A stretch of 64,000 bases of DNA from Vibrio hepatarius (lineage in GTDB: Bacteria > Pseudomonadota > Gammaproteobacteria > Enterobacterales > Vibrionaceae): the NCBI RefSeq assembly GCF_018860525.1, contig NZ_JAHKPM010000010.1, positions 29,726 through 93,725 on the forward strand, written 5' to 3'. The translations under genes were made by a program, and so were the position numbers. This document shows positions 1 through 7,146 of the stretch, one piece after another; position 1 is the first letter of the stretch; each line of letters begins with the position of its first letter. The notes beneath the pieces were generated by a model. The model made no database searches. It was not told the origin of the DNA and saw only the letters and a list, made by a program, of their open reading frames with translations.

Positions 1-54
1 TATATCCCCGCCCTCAGATCAGGCGAGGGTTTACGGCGAAATTGCTAATTTAAC

Positions 55-465
55 CTATATACCGTTTCTATAGATAGCCTTAAGCACAATGTCACTACCA
101 GCTTCATCATTGTGCTTTTGAACAACTTCATTCTTGATTTCCACAACCCCTATACTAACACTCTGTTTTTTCCACAACGAAACAACCTCTTCTAGAACTT
201 CCTTAGTCGAGCTGCAAACTAAGCAGCCCTCCACAAACAGGGAGAGTTTTTCTTGCTCACTATCGGATACCTCCGCCTTTAATGCCATTTTAGCTATCAT
301 TCTTGCTGTAGCATCAGTTCGAAACACAATGGGTATTTTAGATTGCGGAAAAACCTTTCTTTCTCCAAAGGAATCGATATGAATTACAGAGGCAACAAAC
401 AGATTTCCATATCTTCGGGACACTTTCATCTTGTGCATAGACTCCTCCATTGGTAATGTTTGCAT
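55..465 (-). CDS. Hypothetical protein, 136 aa
   Basis: I do not recognise this soluble protein. It has no signal peptide, membrane segment or obvious catalytic motif. Residues 15-75 are a mixed alpha/beta-looking stretch, and two Cys lie close together near residue 82 (GCLVC). It is transcribed away from the gene at 510, and the 44 bp between them is AT-rich and must hold both promoters. The N-terminus has several Met codons (residues 1, 6, 10 and 13), so the start is uncertain by about a dozen residues. A GC-rich stretch at 5-31, just beyond the 3' end, can form a short stem but lacks a convincing T-tract on either strand. Confidence 0.6.
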   Translation of the reverse strand: MQTLPMEESMHKMKVSRRYGNLFVASVIHIDSFGERKVFPQSKIPIVFRTDATARMIAKMALKAEVSDSEQEKLSLFVEGCLVCSSTKEVLEEVVSLWKKQSVSIGVVEIKNEVVQKHNDEAGSDIVLKAIYRNGI

Positions 466-509
466 TTGAACAATAACCTATCTATTTATACAGTTATATA
501 AAAACACAA

Positions 510-950
510 ATGGCAGATAAATCAAGATGGATTGTATGCGCCAAACCAAACGGCAAAGACCATTGGCGAATTTTGGGATACATAGAGCCGCAACCTGACG
601 CAGATCGGTTCAGGAGAAAAATATCCAAAAAATATTCTGGATGGGACAATTACGGAATTTGGGTAGTTACTGAAAATGTTGTTATTCGTAGCGAGTACGC
701 GCCATCGAAGGAAGTTACAACGATTGCCAGAATTTTTAAAACCAATGACTTCGTTAAAGGATATTCAGACATTCTAGAAGGAATGGAGTTTGTGGAAAAC
801 TACACTGAAGGAAAAGATGAGAAAAACTTAAGAAGCCTAAGGGTTCTAGCGGCAAGAGAAGGCTTTTGCATGATCGTTCACGAAGGAGACAAGCCAACCG
901 TTATGCACTGGAAAAAACTTGTCTCACAATATAAACCAAACCAAAAATGA
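510..950 (+). CDS. Hypothetical protein, 146 aa
   Basis: A soluble, charged protein that I do not recognise. It begins with a Trp-containing segment (SRWIVCAKPNGKDHW) followed by a predicted alpha/beta body with no known motif. There is no signal peptide or membrane helix. No clear Shine-Dalgarno sequence precedes the ATG, so translation may start from a short leader. The stop codon directly abuts the 3' end of the convergent minus-strand gene at 951 with no terminator hairpin between them. The gene is intact, and its codon use resembles its neighbours by eye. Confidence 0.6.
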   Translation: MADKSRWIVCAKPNGKDHWRILGYIEPQPDADRFRRKISKKYSGWDNYGIWVVTENVVIRSEYAPSKEVTTIARIFKTNDFVKGYSDILEGMEFVENYTEGKDEKNLRSLRVLAAREGFCMIVHEGDKPTVMHWKKLVSQYKPNQK

Positions 951-1238
951 TTAAGCCTCAAGGCTATTCGCCAGTATATTTTCCACAGTTGTAAGGCCTC
1001 GCTCGAACTCGCAGAGCCGAGACTTTACAACAAAATTGCTGGCGAAAGCCATCTCTCTTTGACTAAATTTATACAAATCAAAAAGTCGTTCAGAAAGATA
1101 TAGCTCCAGTTCTGGATGAGCCTCTTTCAAGCCCTTGTTCTGCCTTAATCGGGATAAATTTTCCTCATACCTAATTAACATTTCAATACGGGTATTTATT
1201 TTAAGTCTACTTATTTTTTCCGATTGGTAAAATATCAA
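951..1238 (-). CDS. Hypothetical helical protein, 95 aa
   Basis: A small, mostly helical and charged protein of unknown function, with no signal peptide or membrane segment. The longest frame starts at a TTG that overlaps the TGA stop of the metallophosphoesterase gene (TTGA arrangement), which suggests translational coupling. A later ATG at residue 19 (1184) is the alternative start. It is the last gene of the minus-strand group that begins with the replication initiator. It could be accessory to replication or simply cotranscribed. Confidence 0.5.
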   Translation of the reverse strand: MIFYQSEKISRLKINTRIEMLIRYEENLSRLRQNKGLKEAHPELELYLSERLFDLYKFSQREMAFASNFVVKSRLCEFERGLTTVENILANSLEA

Positions 1239-2119
1239 ACAGGTATGGAGGCAAGCTTGATTAGTCTATAATTTGAGCCTTCTTTCCCGATCTCCCCACA
1301 TCCCGCAGGATTCGAGGCCAATAAGGCACCATGAATATTTTCAATCAATGGCACATCTCGGTGAATATGACCATGAAAAACTATATTAAACCCACCAAGC
1401 TTTATAAGTGACTCAAGATCAGTTGCGTCAAATGCATCATAAGTGGGCTTATGCCCATCATACTTCCACAAACTTCTTTTGGTTGGAGAGTGGTGTGTTA
1501 AGAGAACCTTATAATTCTCACGAGAACTGAGTCTATGAGATTCCTGCTCAATAAATCTAACATCATCACGATGCAAGCGAACATAGCCTGGAACCTTAAG
1601 TCTCGGAAATCAACCAAACTTAAGCTCTCGAATGAAATTGAAATCTTGAACTATTGCGCGTCCATAGTTAGCACTAGGAACGCAAAGATCATAATTACTC
1701 GAATAATCGTTTTGACCCAAGTCAGACCAAAGTGTCGCTGACACTACCGAGAAACCCAGACCAGCAACCTCGAAGGTTTCTCGTCGAAGAAAGTGGAGAT
1801 TTTCTATGTGAGAGCATTTTCGCTTCAGTCTATCAAAGTTTTGACCGACATATCCTCTCCAGTGCTCATGATTATCTTCGACATATAAAACAAAATCGAA
1901 TTTTGAGCACAATTTCTCGAACCAATTTACGTAACGATGCGTTTTCTTCGGTACAGTTATATCACCAGCCAAGAGGCAAATATTGAATGCGTCAGTATCT
2001 ACTTCAGCAGGAGGCATTAAAGCATCGACATCAAAGTCTCTTTGCCTTACAGCGAACTCCAAATGAAAATCAGATCCGCCAAAAATGTCTACTTTACGCG
2101 ATAAGTGCTTCTTGCTCAT
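1235..2119 (-). pseudogene. Metallophosphoesterase (calcineurin-like) interrupted by an in-frame TGA
   Basis: The two open segments are one gene in one frame. The first (ATG at 2119) carries the early metallophosphoesterase motifs: SDFHLE, a GD motif (LAGDIT) and an NHE motif written EDNHEHW. The second carries the late motifs: LTHHSP, HGHIHR and NPAG. They are separated only by a TGA at 1610-1612 and eleven further sense codons in the same frame, so the lesion is a single nonsense codon and not a frameshift. Without readthrough the N-terminal piece lacks the C-terminal metal-binding His residues. A TTG at 1574-1576 could restart the C-terminal half. The start overlaps the end of rep. The usual Gly before NHE is replaced, which also suggests drift. 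Confidence 0.8.
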
Positions 2120-2957
2120 AGTATTCTTCCTCATTTCCGACAAAACCAGAAAGATCTTCTTTTGGCGGACGAACCTTATCAGTTAGTTCAAACTCGATGA
2201 TGATTCTTGAAACTTTTCTACCTGATTTCTCCGTCTTGATATCGAATTTCTTTTTGAGCAAACCGTATTTGATCAGCTCTTTTTCCGCTTTCATCAGAAC
2301 ATCGCGACGTAGTGTCGAGTAATCTTCACTCTTACAGTCTGTTAATTTCTTAAGGCTCTGCGGGGTCATATAAAGAACCCCTGTATCTGAAAAGCGCACT
2401 AACCGTTCGAAAATCTTAACTGTGTAAACACTTCGGAATGGCTTAAGAAGCTCAATTGGGATTCGATACATAAATCCTGTCTTAGCAAGATGAGCATTAA
2501 TCAGAAACGGCATGGCTCGTGCATTTAACCAAACCACAATCGTGTCATCGACAGTCTTCACCTCTTCAAAAACACTGCGAAGTGTAGAGTCATCACACCT
2601 GATATGAGTTGTGATCAATTCTTTCAAGCAATGCTCTTTAACCATTTGCTTTGCTTTTCTTGGGTTCGCCAACTCCCAAGAACTCAAGAAATCTTTGAAA
2701 TCAATGAAGAACCTTAATGAATCCTCATCTTGGGTCAGTTTTTTCCGGAAATACTTTATGACATTCTCGGGAGTTTCATCTTCCAAGCAAGCGTAATCGA
2801 GCGGAATAACCGCCAAAAAAGACATACACACGCGATATGAGTGAATGTTTGGAAAAACGCTTAAATCAGAGAAGGTGTTAGTTAATTGAACCTTCGACTG
2901 ACCATTCAGCCTTAAAGGTCGATTATTGGACAAATTTTGTACTCCGGATCCTGTCAT
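2094..2957 (-). CDS. Plasmid replication initiator, Rep_3-like, 287 aa
   Basis: Probable iteron-binding initiator. Residues 160-265 fit the second winged helix of Rep_3 initiators: a helix-rich YTVKIFERLVRF segment, a leucine/threonine-rich DNA-reading region, and then the characteristic GRKVSRIIIEFEL strand. Residues 40-150 would be the first winged helix and dimerisation domain. The gene is transcribed away from the iteron array at 3004-3297, the standard layout for theta-replicating iteron plasmids, and its 3' end overlaps the metallophosphoesterase start. A copy of the recurring 16-bp motif ends four bases before the ATG, so expression may be controlled from there. Family assignment is from motif and context only. 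I recognise no specific incompatibility group. Confidence 0.8.
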   Translation of the reverse strand: MTGSGVQNLSNNRPLRLNGQSKVQLTNTFSDLSVFPNIHSYRVCMSFLAVIPLDYACLEDETPENVIKYFRKKLTQDEDSLRFFIDFKDFLSSWELANPRKAKQMVKEHCLKELITTHIRCDDSTLRSVFEEVKTVDDTIVVWLNARAMPFLINAHLAKTGFMYRIPIELLKPFRSVYTVKIFERLVRFSDTGVLYMTPQSLKKLTDCKSEDYSTLRRDVLMKAEKELIKYGLLKKKFDIKTEKSGRKVSRIIIEFELTDKVRPPKEDLSGFVGNEEEYYEQEALIA

Positions 2958-2960
2958 GAA

Positions 2961-2976
2961 GTCACGATATTACCAC
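2961..2976 (-). promoter_or_regulatory. Recurring 16-bp motif, copy upstream of rep
   Basis: Reads GTGGTAATATCGTGAC on the minus strand, immediately before the initiator start. It matches the motif seen at eight other places in the window. If TATCGT is the -10, the rep mRNA would be nearly leaderless. If it is an operator, it would cover the start region. Confidence 0.5.
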
Positions 2977-3430
2977 AACTCTCAAGGGGCACAAGATCTA
3001 AAGGCGTACCTTTCCCTCAGAGTTCTGTACCTTTTACTCAGGTTTAGCGTACCTTTCCCTCAGAGTTCCGTACCTTTTGCTCAGGGCAATGTTATCTAAG
3101 CCATTGAACATAAAGAATATTTCAGGCACCTACAATAAGATTAATTACAATTAGATCTACAATTAACATTAAACAATGCGTTTTTATAAAAAAACGCTCA
3201 AATTTCAACCAGCAAATTATGGCAATAAAATCTGAGATCCTTAAACGAAAGGTTAGGTGTACCTTTCGCTCAGAGTAAGCGTACCTTTTTCTCAGGGTAA
3301 GTTGGTTTAAATTATTGAAATATAGGCCGAATTCCACCAAATACAATAAGATCAATTAGATCAACTACAACGCGATTTTTATGAAAAATCGGAATGATTC
3401 AACTAGATCCTTTTCTAGATCCCTTAAAAG
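2977..3430. other. Putative replication origin (oriV)
   Basis: A gene-free, AT-rich region between rep and the outer-membrane gene. It contains six iterons, two AT-rich inverted repeats (3178-3197 GCGTTTTTATAAAAAAACGC; 3373-3391 with arms CGATTTTT/AAAAATCG) and a cluster of GATC (Dam) sites around 3153, 3235, 3351-3362, 3405 and 3416. The layout is modular: iterons, then an ACAATAAGAT-type AT-rich stretch, then a hairpin, repeated twice. No Rep or DnaA box assignment was possible by eye beyond this. From 3431 to 3605 I see nothing clear. Confidence 0.7.
3004..3297 (+). repeat. Six 19-bp iterons
   Basis: Direct repeats of the form SYGTACCTTTYNCTCAGRG at 3004, 3025, 3047, 3068, 3257 and 3279. 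Spacing within the clusters is 21-22 bp, about two helical turns, as expected for initiator binding on one face of the DNA. Copies alternate between CCTTTCCCTCAGAG and CCTTTTNCTCAGGG forms, so the array is built of pairs. Four copies lie proximal to rep and two are distal, separated by about 170 bp of AT-rich DNA. Confidence 0.85.
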
Positions 3431-3605
3431 GACAAATTTCACAAAAAAATGAAACCAAGTTGTATGTTGCAAGCTTCACCAGAGGCTTTCTAAGCTATTT
3501 TAAGGTGCGTTAGGAGTGATTTTAGTGTCTAGGTACTTAGAGTGGCTTAAAGAGAGGGAGAGGGAAGGAGGGCACCTCATAGTTAGGTGCCCACACTTTA
3601 GGTAT

Positions 3606-4319
3606 CTAGAAATTGTAGGTCGCTGCAAGAGTGTAGACACTATCAAGTTCACTACCAAACGCGACTGAAGCGCCAACAGCTAGGTTTTTGGTGGCGTAGT
3701 AATCAAGTCCGAAGGCATAGGTGAAATCATCATGTACGTCGTACTCTGTTTCGTCGATGATTTGGTTTTCATCTGAAAACTCGATGCCAGCCAAAGCATA
3801 ACCTACAACGCTGTCAGATAACTGACCTTTAATCTTAACTGTTCCGAAAAACGATTGGTTGTCGATCAATTTCACATCAGACTGTGTTCTTGCGTAACTA
3901 ACACCAGCCTGAATTGAGTAATCCTCAGCAACATACAAAGGTGCTAGTAATCTTGCACGAATCTGCTCAATACTTTCATCAGTCTGAACTCCTGCATGAT
4001 CCATCTCAGTGCCGTGATCACGATATCCAACTGAAAGCTCGAAATCCTTAACGGCAACACCAAGCTCAACCTCAAATCCACTACTTTTAGAATTTTCATT
4101 CACACCAAGGTAACGTACCGAACCATAACTGGTAATCATGTCTGGCGAAAATTTATCTAGTGTTCTAGATGGTGACTGGATTGATTCACCCATTCTGATA
4201 CTTGTTGTTTCCTCTTGTGGAGCTTGTGAATCAGCTTCAGTGTAAGTTTTTGCCTCGTAGGCAAATGCACTAGTTGAAAATAATGCTCCAAGTGCAATTA
4301 TTGATATTTTTTTATTCAT
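3606..4319 (-). CDS. Outer-membrane beta-barrel protein, 237 aa
   Basis: A signal peptide (residues 1-20, ending SAFA) is followed by an acidic linker to about residue 60. Alternating polar/aromatic strands then run to a C-terminal Phe (AATYNF), the usual BAM recognition ending. Length and strand pattern suit a small 8-10 strand barrel of the OmpA/OmpW-like porin group, but I cannot name the family. It is the last gene of a tight four-gene minus-strand operon (exonuclease, two exported proteins, this barrel), 7 bp after the preceding gene. Role on the plasmid is unknown; surface adhesion or envelope modification are possible. Confidence 0.7.
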   Translation of the reverse strand: MNKKISIIALGALFSTSAFAYEAKTYTEADSQAPQEETTSIRMGESIQSPSRTLDKFSPDMITSYGSVRYLGVNENSKSSGFEVELGVAVKDFELSVGYRDHGTEMDHAGVQTDESIEQIRARLLAPLYVAEDYSIQAGVSYARTQSDVKLIDNQSFFGTVKIKGQLSDSVVGYALAGIEFSDENQIIDETEYDVHDDFTYAFGLDYYATKNLAVGASVAFGSELDSVYTLAATYNF

Positions 4320-4326
4320 GATATTT

Positions 4327-4908
4327 TTAATTTTTAGTTGCTAAAATTTTGTCACGCTCCTTCTCTGCGATACTTTTCAATTTTCCATCGCTAAAAGAAA
4401 CAATAAATGCAAATTTCCCTTTTTTAATCGAGCTTGGAGTACAACCATATTGAAGAGAAAGCTGGTCTTCAGGGCTGTATCTAATTTCAATATTAGGGTT
4501 TGCTGTTTGGTTTACTGTATACCCAAGGCCAGAAAGCTGCTCCAAGGATTTGAATTTTGTAAGAGTTTTGTCCGCATATTCTCTAGTAAAGTATCTTAAG
4601 GATGCTGTACAAGTTTCAAAGTTATCTTCTAATTTACTAGCCTCAACAATTGCCACTTTTTTTGATATTGGTGTTAAGTAAGCAGCATAATCTCTGAAAG
4701 GAATAGCTAACTCTTCCTTAGGTTTGTAAAGGTATGTAATCGTCCCATCACCTGAAGGTAACTCATTAGAGAAGTCTTGATTCGGCATACTGGAATCGAA
4801 TTCCCCACCTAGGGGCTGATCAAAAAACACATTATTTGATTCCGATAGCGCATGCGCAGAAACAGGAGATAATAGTGCTATTAAAGTTAATTTATATAAA
4901 TTCTTCAT
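4327..4908 (-). CDS. Exported hypothetical protein, 193 aa
   Basis: Has an N-terminal signal peptide (residues 1-20, ending SAHA) and no later membrane segment, so it is predicted to be periplasmic or secreted. Two Cys residues in the mature part (CTASLRYF and QYGCTPSS) could form a disulfide. No catalytic motif is recognisable. It overlaps the upstream gene by 17 bp and lies 7 bp before the barrel gene, implying one transcript and probably coupled translation. The three exported products of this operon may work together in the envelope, but that is inference from gene order only. Confidence 0.6.
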   Translation of the reverse strand: MKNLYKLTLIALLSPVSAHALSESNNVFFDQPLGGEFDSSMPNQDFSNELPSGDGTITYLYKPKEELAIPFRDYAAYLTPISKKVAIVEASKLEDNFETCTASLRYFTREYADKTLTKFKSLEQLSGLGYTVNQTANPNIEIRYSPEDQLSLQYGCTPSSIKKGKFAFIVSFSDGKLKSIAEKERDKILATKN

Positions 4909-5518
4909 TAAGGCTCTTATCTATTTCTTTTAATAGTGATTCAATGCTTTGAGAATAGCTATTTAATAAACCAAATTCCACTTGCTCAAGGACTTCCGTA
5001 CCATTCTCCACAGATAGATAATAAACATCTTTTATTTTTTGTGTAACTGGAACCCAGTGGTTCCTCCCGTATACAGTCGGCATACAAGTTACTGTTATTT
5101 TGTGCAATTCTTGTTGATGCCTGATTCCGTAGCTATCTAGACTTACCTCACAACCATGATCTTTATTTTTATACTCATGTGATGCTGCCATTAATACACT
5201 TTTGCCACCATGTTCCGACAAAGCATTTTTGAATTTATGCAGCTCACCTGACTTCATAGTTTCAGTGTACAAAGTTTTAAAATCATGAAGATCAATATTT
5301 CCATGATAGACTTTCAAAAGTTGTTTTGCTTCGCCAGATATAGCGATGGCATCATTGGCTTGTGATATTAAAGACTCTTTAATTAACTTCGAACTGGAAG
5401 TTGATATAGCCTTATTGATTTTATCAATGTATCTTTCTTGACTTGGGCTAAGGTCTCCCGCTAAAGATGCAGGCGATAAAGATAAAAGAGCGGTAAACAA
5501 GATCAGGTTTTTCATCAA
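4892..5518 (-). CDS. Exported hypothetical protein, 208 aa
   Basis: Starts with a clear signal peptide (residues 1-21, MMKNLILFTALLSLSPASLA). The mature part begins with a helical stretch (residues 22-110) and has two Cys (HGCEVSLD and TVTCMP) that may pair. I do not recognise a family. It follows the exonuclease gene by 6 bp and overlaps the next gene by 17 bp. It is presumably periplasmic. Confidence 0.6.
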   Translation of the reverse strand: MMKNLILFTALLSLSPASLAGDLSPSQERYIDKINKAISTSSSKLIKESLISQANDAIAISGEAKQLLKVYHGNIDLHDFKTLYTETMKSGELHKFKNALSEHGGKSVLMAASHEYKNKDHGCEVSLDSYGIRHQQELHKITVTCMPTVYGRNHWVPVTQKIKDVYYLSVENGTEVLEQVEFGLLNSYSQSIESLLKEIDKSLNEEFI

Positions 5519-5524
5519 AACTCC

Positions 5525-6091
5525 TTACATACGATATGTTTTCACAATATTAGAAAGCGCACGAGCGTCATCTAAAGCTGAATGATGATTCTCAATGTAC
5601 TCTCCGCAAAAATCCTCAACAGCTTCACGCAGTGAGTGTCTTAGTCTTACTCTTGGGACACTACGGTAGAATTCATTCTGGGCATCAAAATATTTAGATT
5701 TCGTGAGTCTATGACCATTAGGTAAGGATACTAAACCTGCTTTATTAGAGATAATATCCTTGTCCCTTTTTCCCCAAGAGCACCACCTAAGCGTCCCTGC
5801 ACAAGTTGCCTCAATATTTTTTACAAAATCATTCATCATTGACATTGCAACCTTGAGATTTGGTGAACTTGTGAAGTCTGATGGCGCTAGAGATAGAAAG
5901 TCTAATGTTGTGGGGCATAAGTAGTCTGGTTTCACATGTGTCTGGAACACATCAACCTCTTTACCAAAGCCGTCTAAGGCTACAATCCCGATCTCATATA
6001 TATCTACACGTTCGTTGTTCTTTCTCCCGTAGCTAAATTCCAAATCTAAGCAAAGCGTGATGGCTGAAGCCCTTCCGATTTTAGTACACAT
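5525..6091 (-). CDS. DEDDh-type 3'-5' exonuclease, 188 aa
   Basis: Single-domain exonuclease of the DnaQ/RNase T superfamily. Motif I is LDLEF (residues 14-18, Asp and Glu for the metals). A central SWGKRDKDII segment (about 108-117) supplies the motif II Asp, and motif III is HHSALDDAR (about 169-177, His-x4-Asp). The protein is short, with no polymerase or helicase partner, resembling plasmid- and phage-borne exoribonuclease-like proteins. Whether it acts on RNA or DNA cannot be told from sequence. It is the first gene of an operon with three exported proteins, which is odd company for a cytoplasmic nuclease. Confidence 0.8.
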   Translation of the reverse strand: MCTKIGRASAITLCLDLEFSYGRKNNERVDIYEIGIVALDGFGKEVDVFQTHVKPDYLCPTTLDFLSLAPSDFTSSPNLKVAMSMMNDFVKNIEATCAGTLRWCSWGKRDKDIISNKAGLVSLPNGHRLTKSKYFDAQNEFYRSVPRVRLRHSLREAVEDFCGEYIENHHSALDDARALSNIVKTYRM

Positions 6092-6244
6092 GTTTATTTT
6101 TTGGTTGAAAGATAGAAAACGAAAACGAGGATTTCAAATGTGTCTAAAAGTATTAATTTGTGCGAAATTGAAGGTCAGCCTTGTGAAATCACCCTTAAAT
6201 ACATGCATTTATGATTGTGCTTGTGATTGTTAATTCACATTCTT

Positions 6245-6260
6245 GTAGTAAAATAATGAT
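6245..6260 (+). promoter_or_regulatory. Recurring 16-bp motif, weaker copy
   Basis: GTAGTAAAATAATGAT, matching the motif at 13 of 16 positions. It lies about 80 bp upstream of the small membrane genes at 6334-6895 and in their orientation. Confidence 0.35.
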
Positions 6261-6333
6261 GCAATTGCAGAGAGAAATTTTCATAGGGAGAGAATTGTGC
6301 AAGATTCAAAAATTAACGGAACGCTAGCCATTA

Positions 6334-6654
6334 TTGGTTATGTTACAGCGTCTATCTTTGGTACTTGGTGCTTCACTAGATATCGTTAAGCACATTTTGC
6401 CAATAGTTATTTTTTACGCATTATCTAGAAAGCAGTGGGGGTTTTCAGCAATTATCTCTGTAGTCTATTGCGCCATGACGGTAATATCCTTCAATGCCTC
6501 AGCATCAACAATCGAAGAGCGTATTACAGCAAACCTTCAGACCAACACCCAAAGCGCAGTTAACTTGGCTAAAATTGAAATGCTGAAGAAGGAACTAGAT
6601 GATAAGCGTGTTTTGTTCGCAGAACATAAAAGCGCCAACCAAGTAAGTAAGTAA
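6334..6654 (+). CDS. Small membrane protein, 106 aa
   Basis: Two hydrophobic helices (about residues 10-28 and 36-53) are followed by a hydrophilic coiled-coil tail (residues 60-100). The frame can begin at TTG 6334 or ATG 6340, neither with a good ribosome site. The best Shine-Dalgarno (AGGGAG, 6285-6290) instead serves a GTG at 6297 in another frame. That frame encodes 30 residues resembling another membrane segment before stopping at 6389. This suggests that the original gene began at 6297 and that a frameshift near 6361 split it. The segment GASLDIVKHILP is typical of small plasmid membrane proteins. Function unknown. Confidence 0.5.
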   Translation: MVMLQRLSLVLGASLDIVKHILPIVIFYALSRKQWGFSAIISVVYCAMTVISFNASASTIEERITANLQTNTQSAVNLAKIEMLKKELDDKRVLFAEHKSANQVSK

Positions 6655-6655
6655 A

Positions 6656-6895
6656 ATGGAATTGACCTCTGACGAAATAAGTAATCTTAATAGGAAGATT
6701 GTGGATCTGATGTCAAACACAAGCGCATCAACACAAGAGAGCGTCCTCGCAATTATCATTTACGCTTGCGCTGGTCTAATCGAAGTGTTTTCACTAACAC
6801 TCATGCTATGTGTACTTAAGCTCGACGGATTCATGAAAAAGAGTAATCAAGAACAAGAGCTTTTAGCTTTGCCTAAACGTAGGGTCGAAAACTGA
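6656..6895 (+). CDS. Small membrane protein, 79 aa
   Basis: A short amphipathic N-terminus, then one strong hydrophobic segment (about residues 29-52, LAIIIYACAGLIEVFSLTLM), then a charged tail. It begins one base after the stop of the 106-aa gene, so the two are translationally linked or are halves of one membrane protein split by a frameshift. The coiled-coil end of the first and helical start of the second would join naturally. Function unknown. Confidence 0.5.
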   Translation: MELTSDEISNLNRKIVDLMSNTSASTQESVLAIIIYACAGLIEVFSLTLMLCVLKLDGFMKKSNQEQELLALPKRRVEN

Positions 6896-6921
6896 TTTTT
6901 TAGTGTGCCTATTAGGAAGTC

Positions 6922-6937
6922 GGGCGCGTTAGCGCCC
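6922..6937 (+). terminator. Possible terminator hairpin
   Basis: GGGCGC-GTTA-GCGCCC stem-loop 26 bp after the small membrane genes. The following sequence (ACTTTAACC) is only weakly T-rich, so termination would be inefficient or Rho-assisted. Confidence 0.4.
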
Positions 6938-7105
6938 ACTTTAACCGAAGTGCACAAAACCAAGGCTTAGCAATTCTGAATATTTATATAGACAATGGTC
7001 ACGAGCTGTATTATCTGGCTATACAAAACACATATTTAGGTTATGGTTTTTGAGATTAATTAACGTGTTTGATTTATTTGTTCTAAGTCAAAAATCTGAT
7101 AGAAT

Positions 7106-7121
7106 GCGGTAATATAAAGAT
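7106..7121 (+). promoter_or_regulatory. Recurring 16-bp motif upstream of nrdA
   Basis: GCGGTAATATAAAGAT, containing a TATAAA -10-like hexamer 26 bp upstream of the nrdA ATG and in the same orientation. I see no good -35 at 16-18 bp upstream, so it would need an activator or a special sigma factor if it is a promoter. Confidence 0.45.
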
Positions 7122-7146
7122 GTTAAATTAAAAATTAGAAAAAACG

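Noticed and set aside
3122..3355. 77-aa minus-strand reading frame in the origin
   Set aside because: It runs through iterons and AT-rich DNA, has no ribosome site and a biased composition, so it is a chance frame.
7020..7045. NrdR box upstream of nrdA (AACACATATTTAGG)
   Set aside because: Only half matches the palindromic NrdR consensus and there is no second box at the expected spacing.
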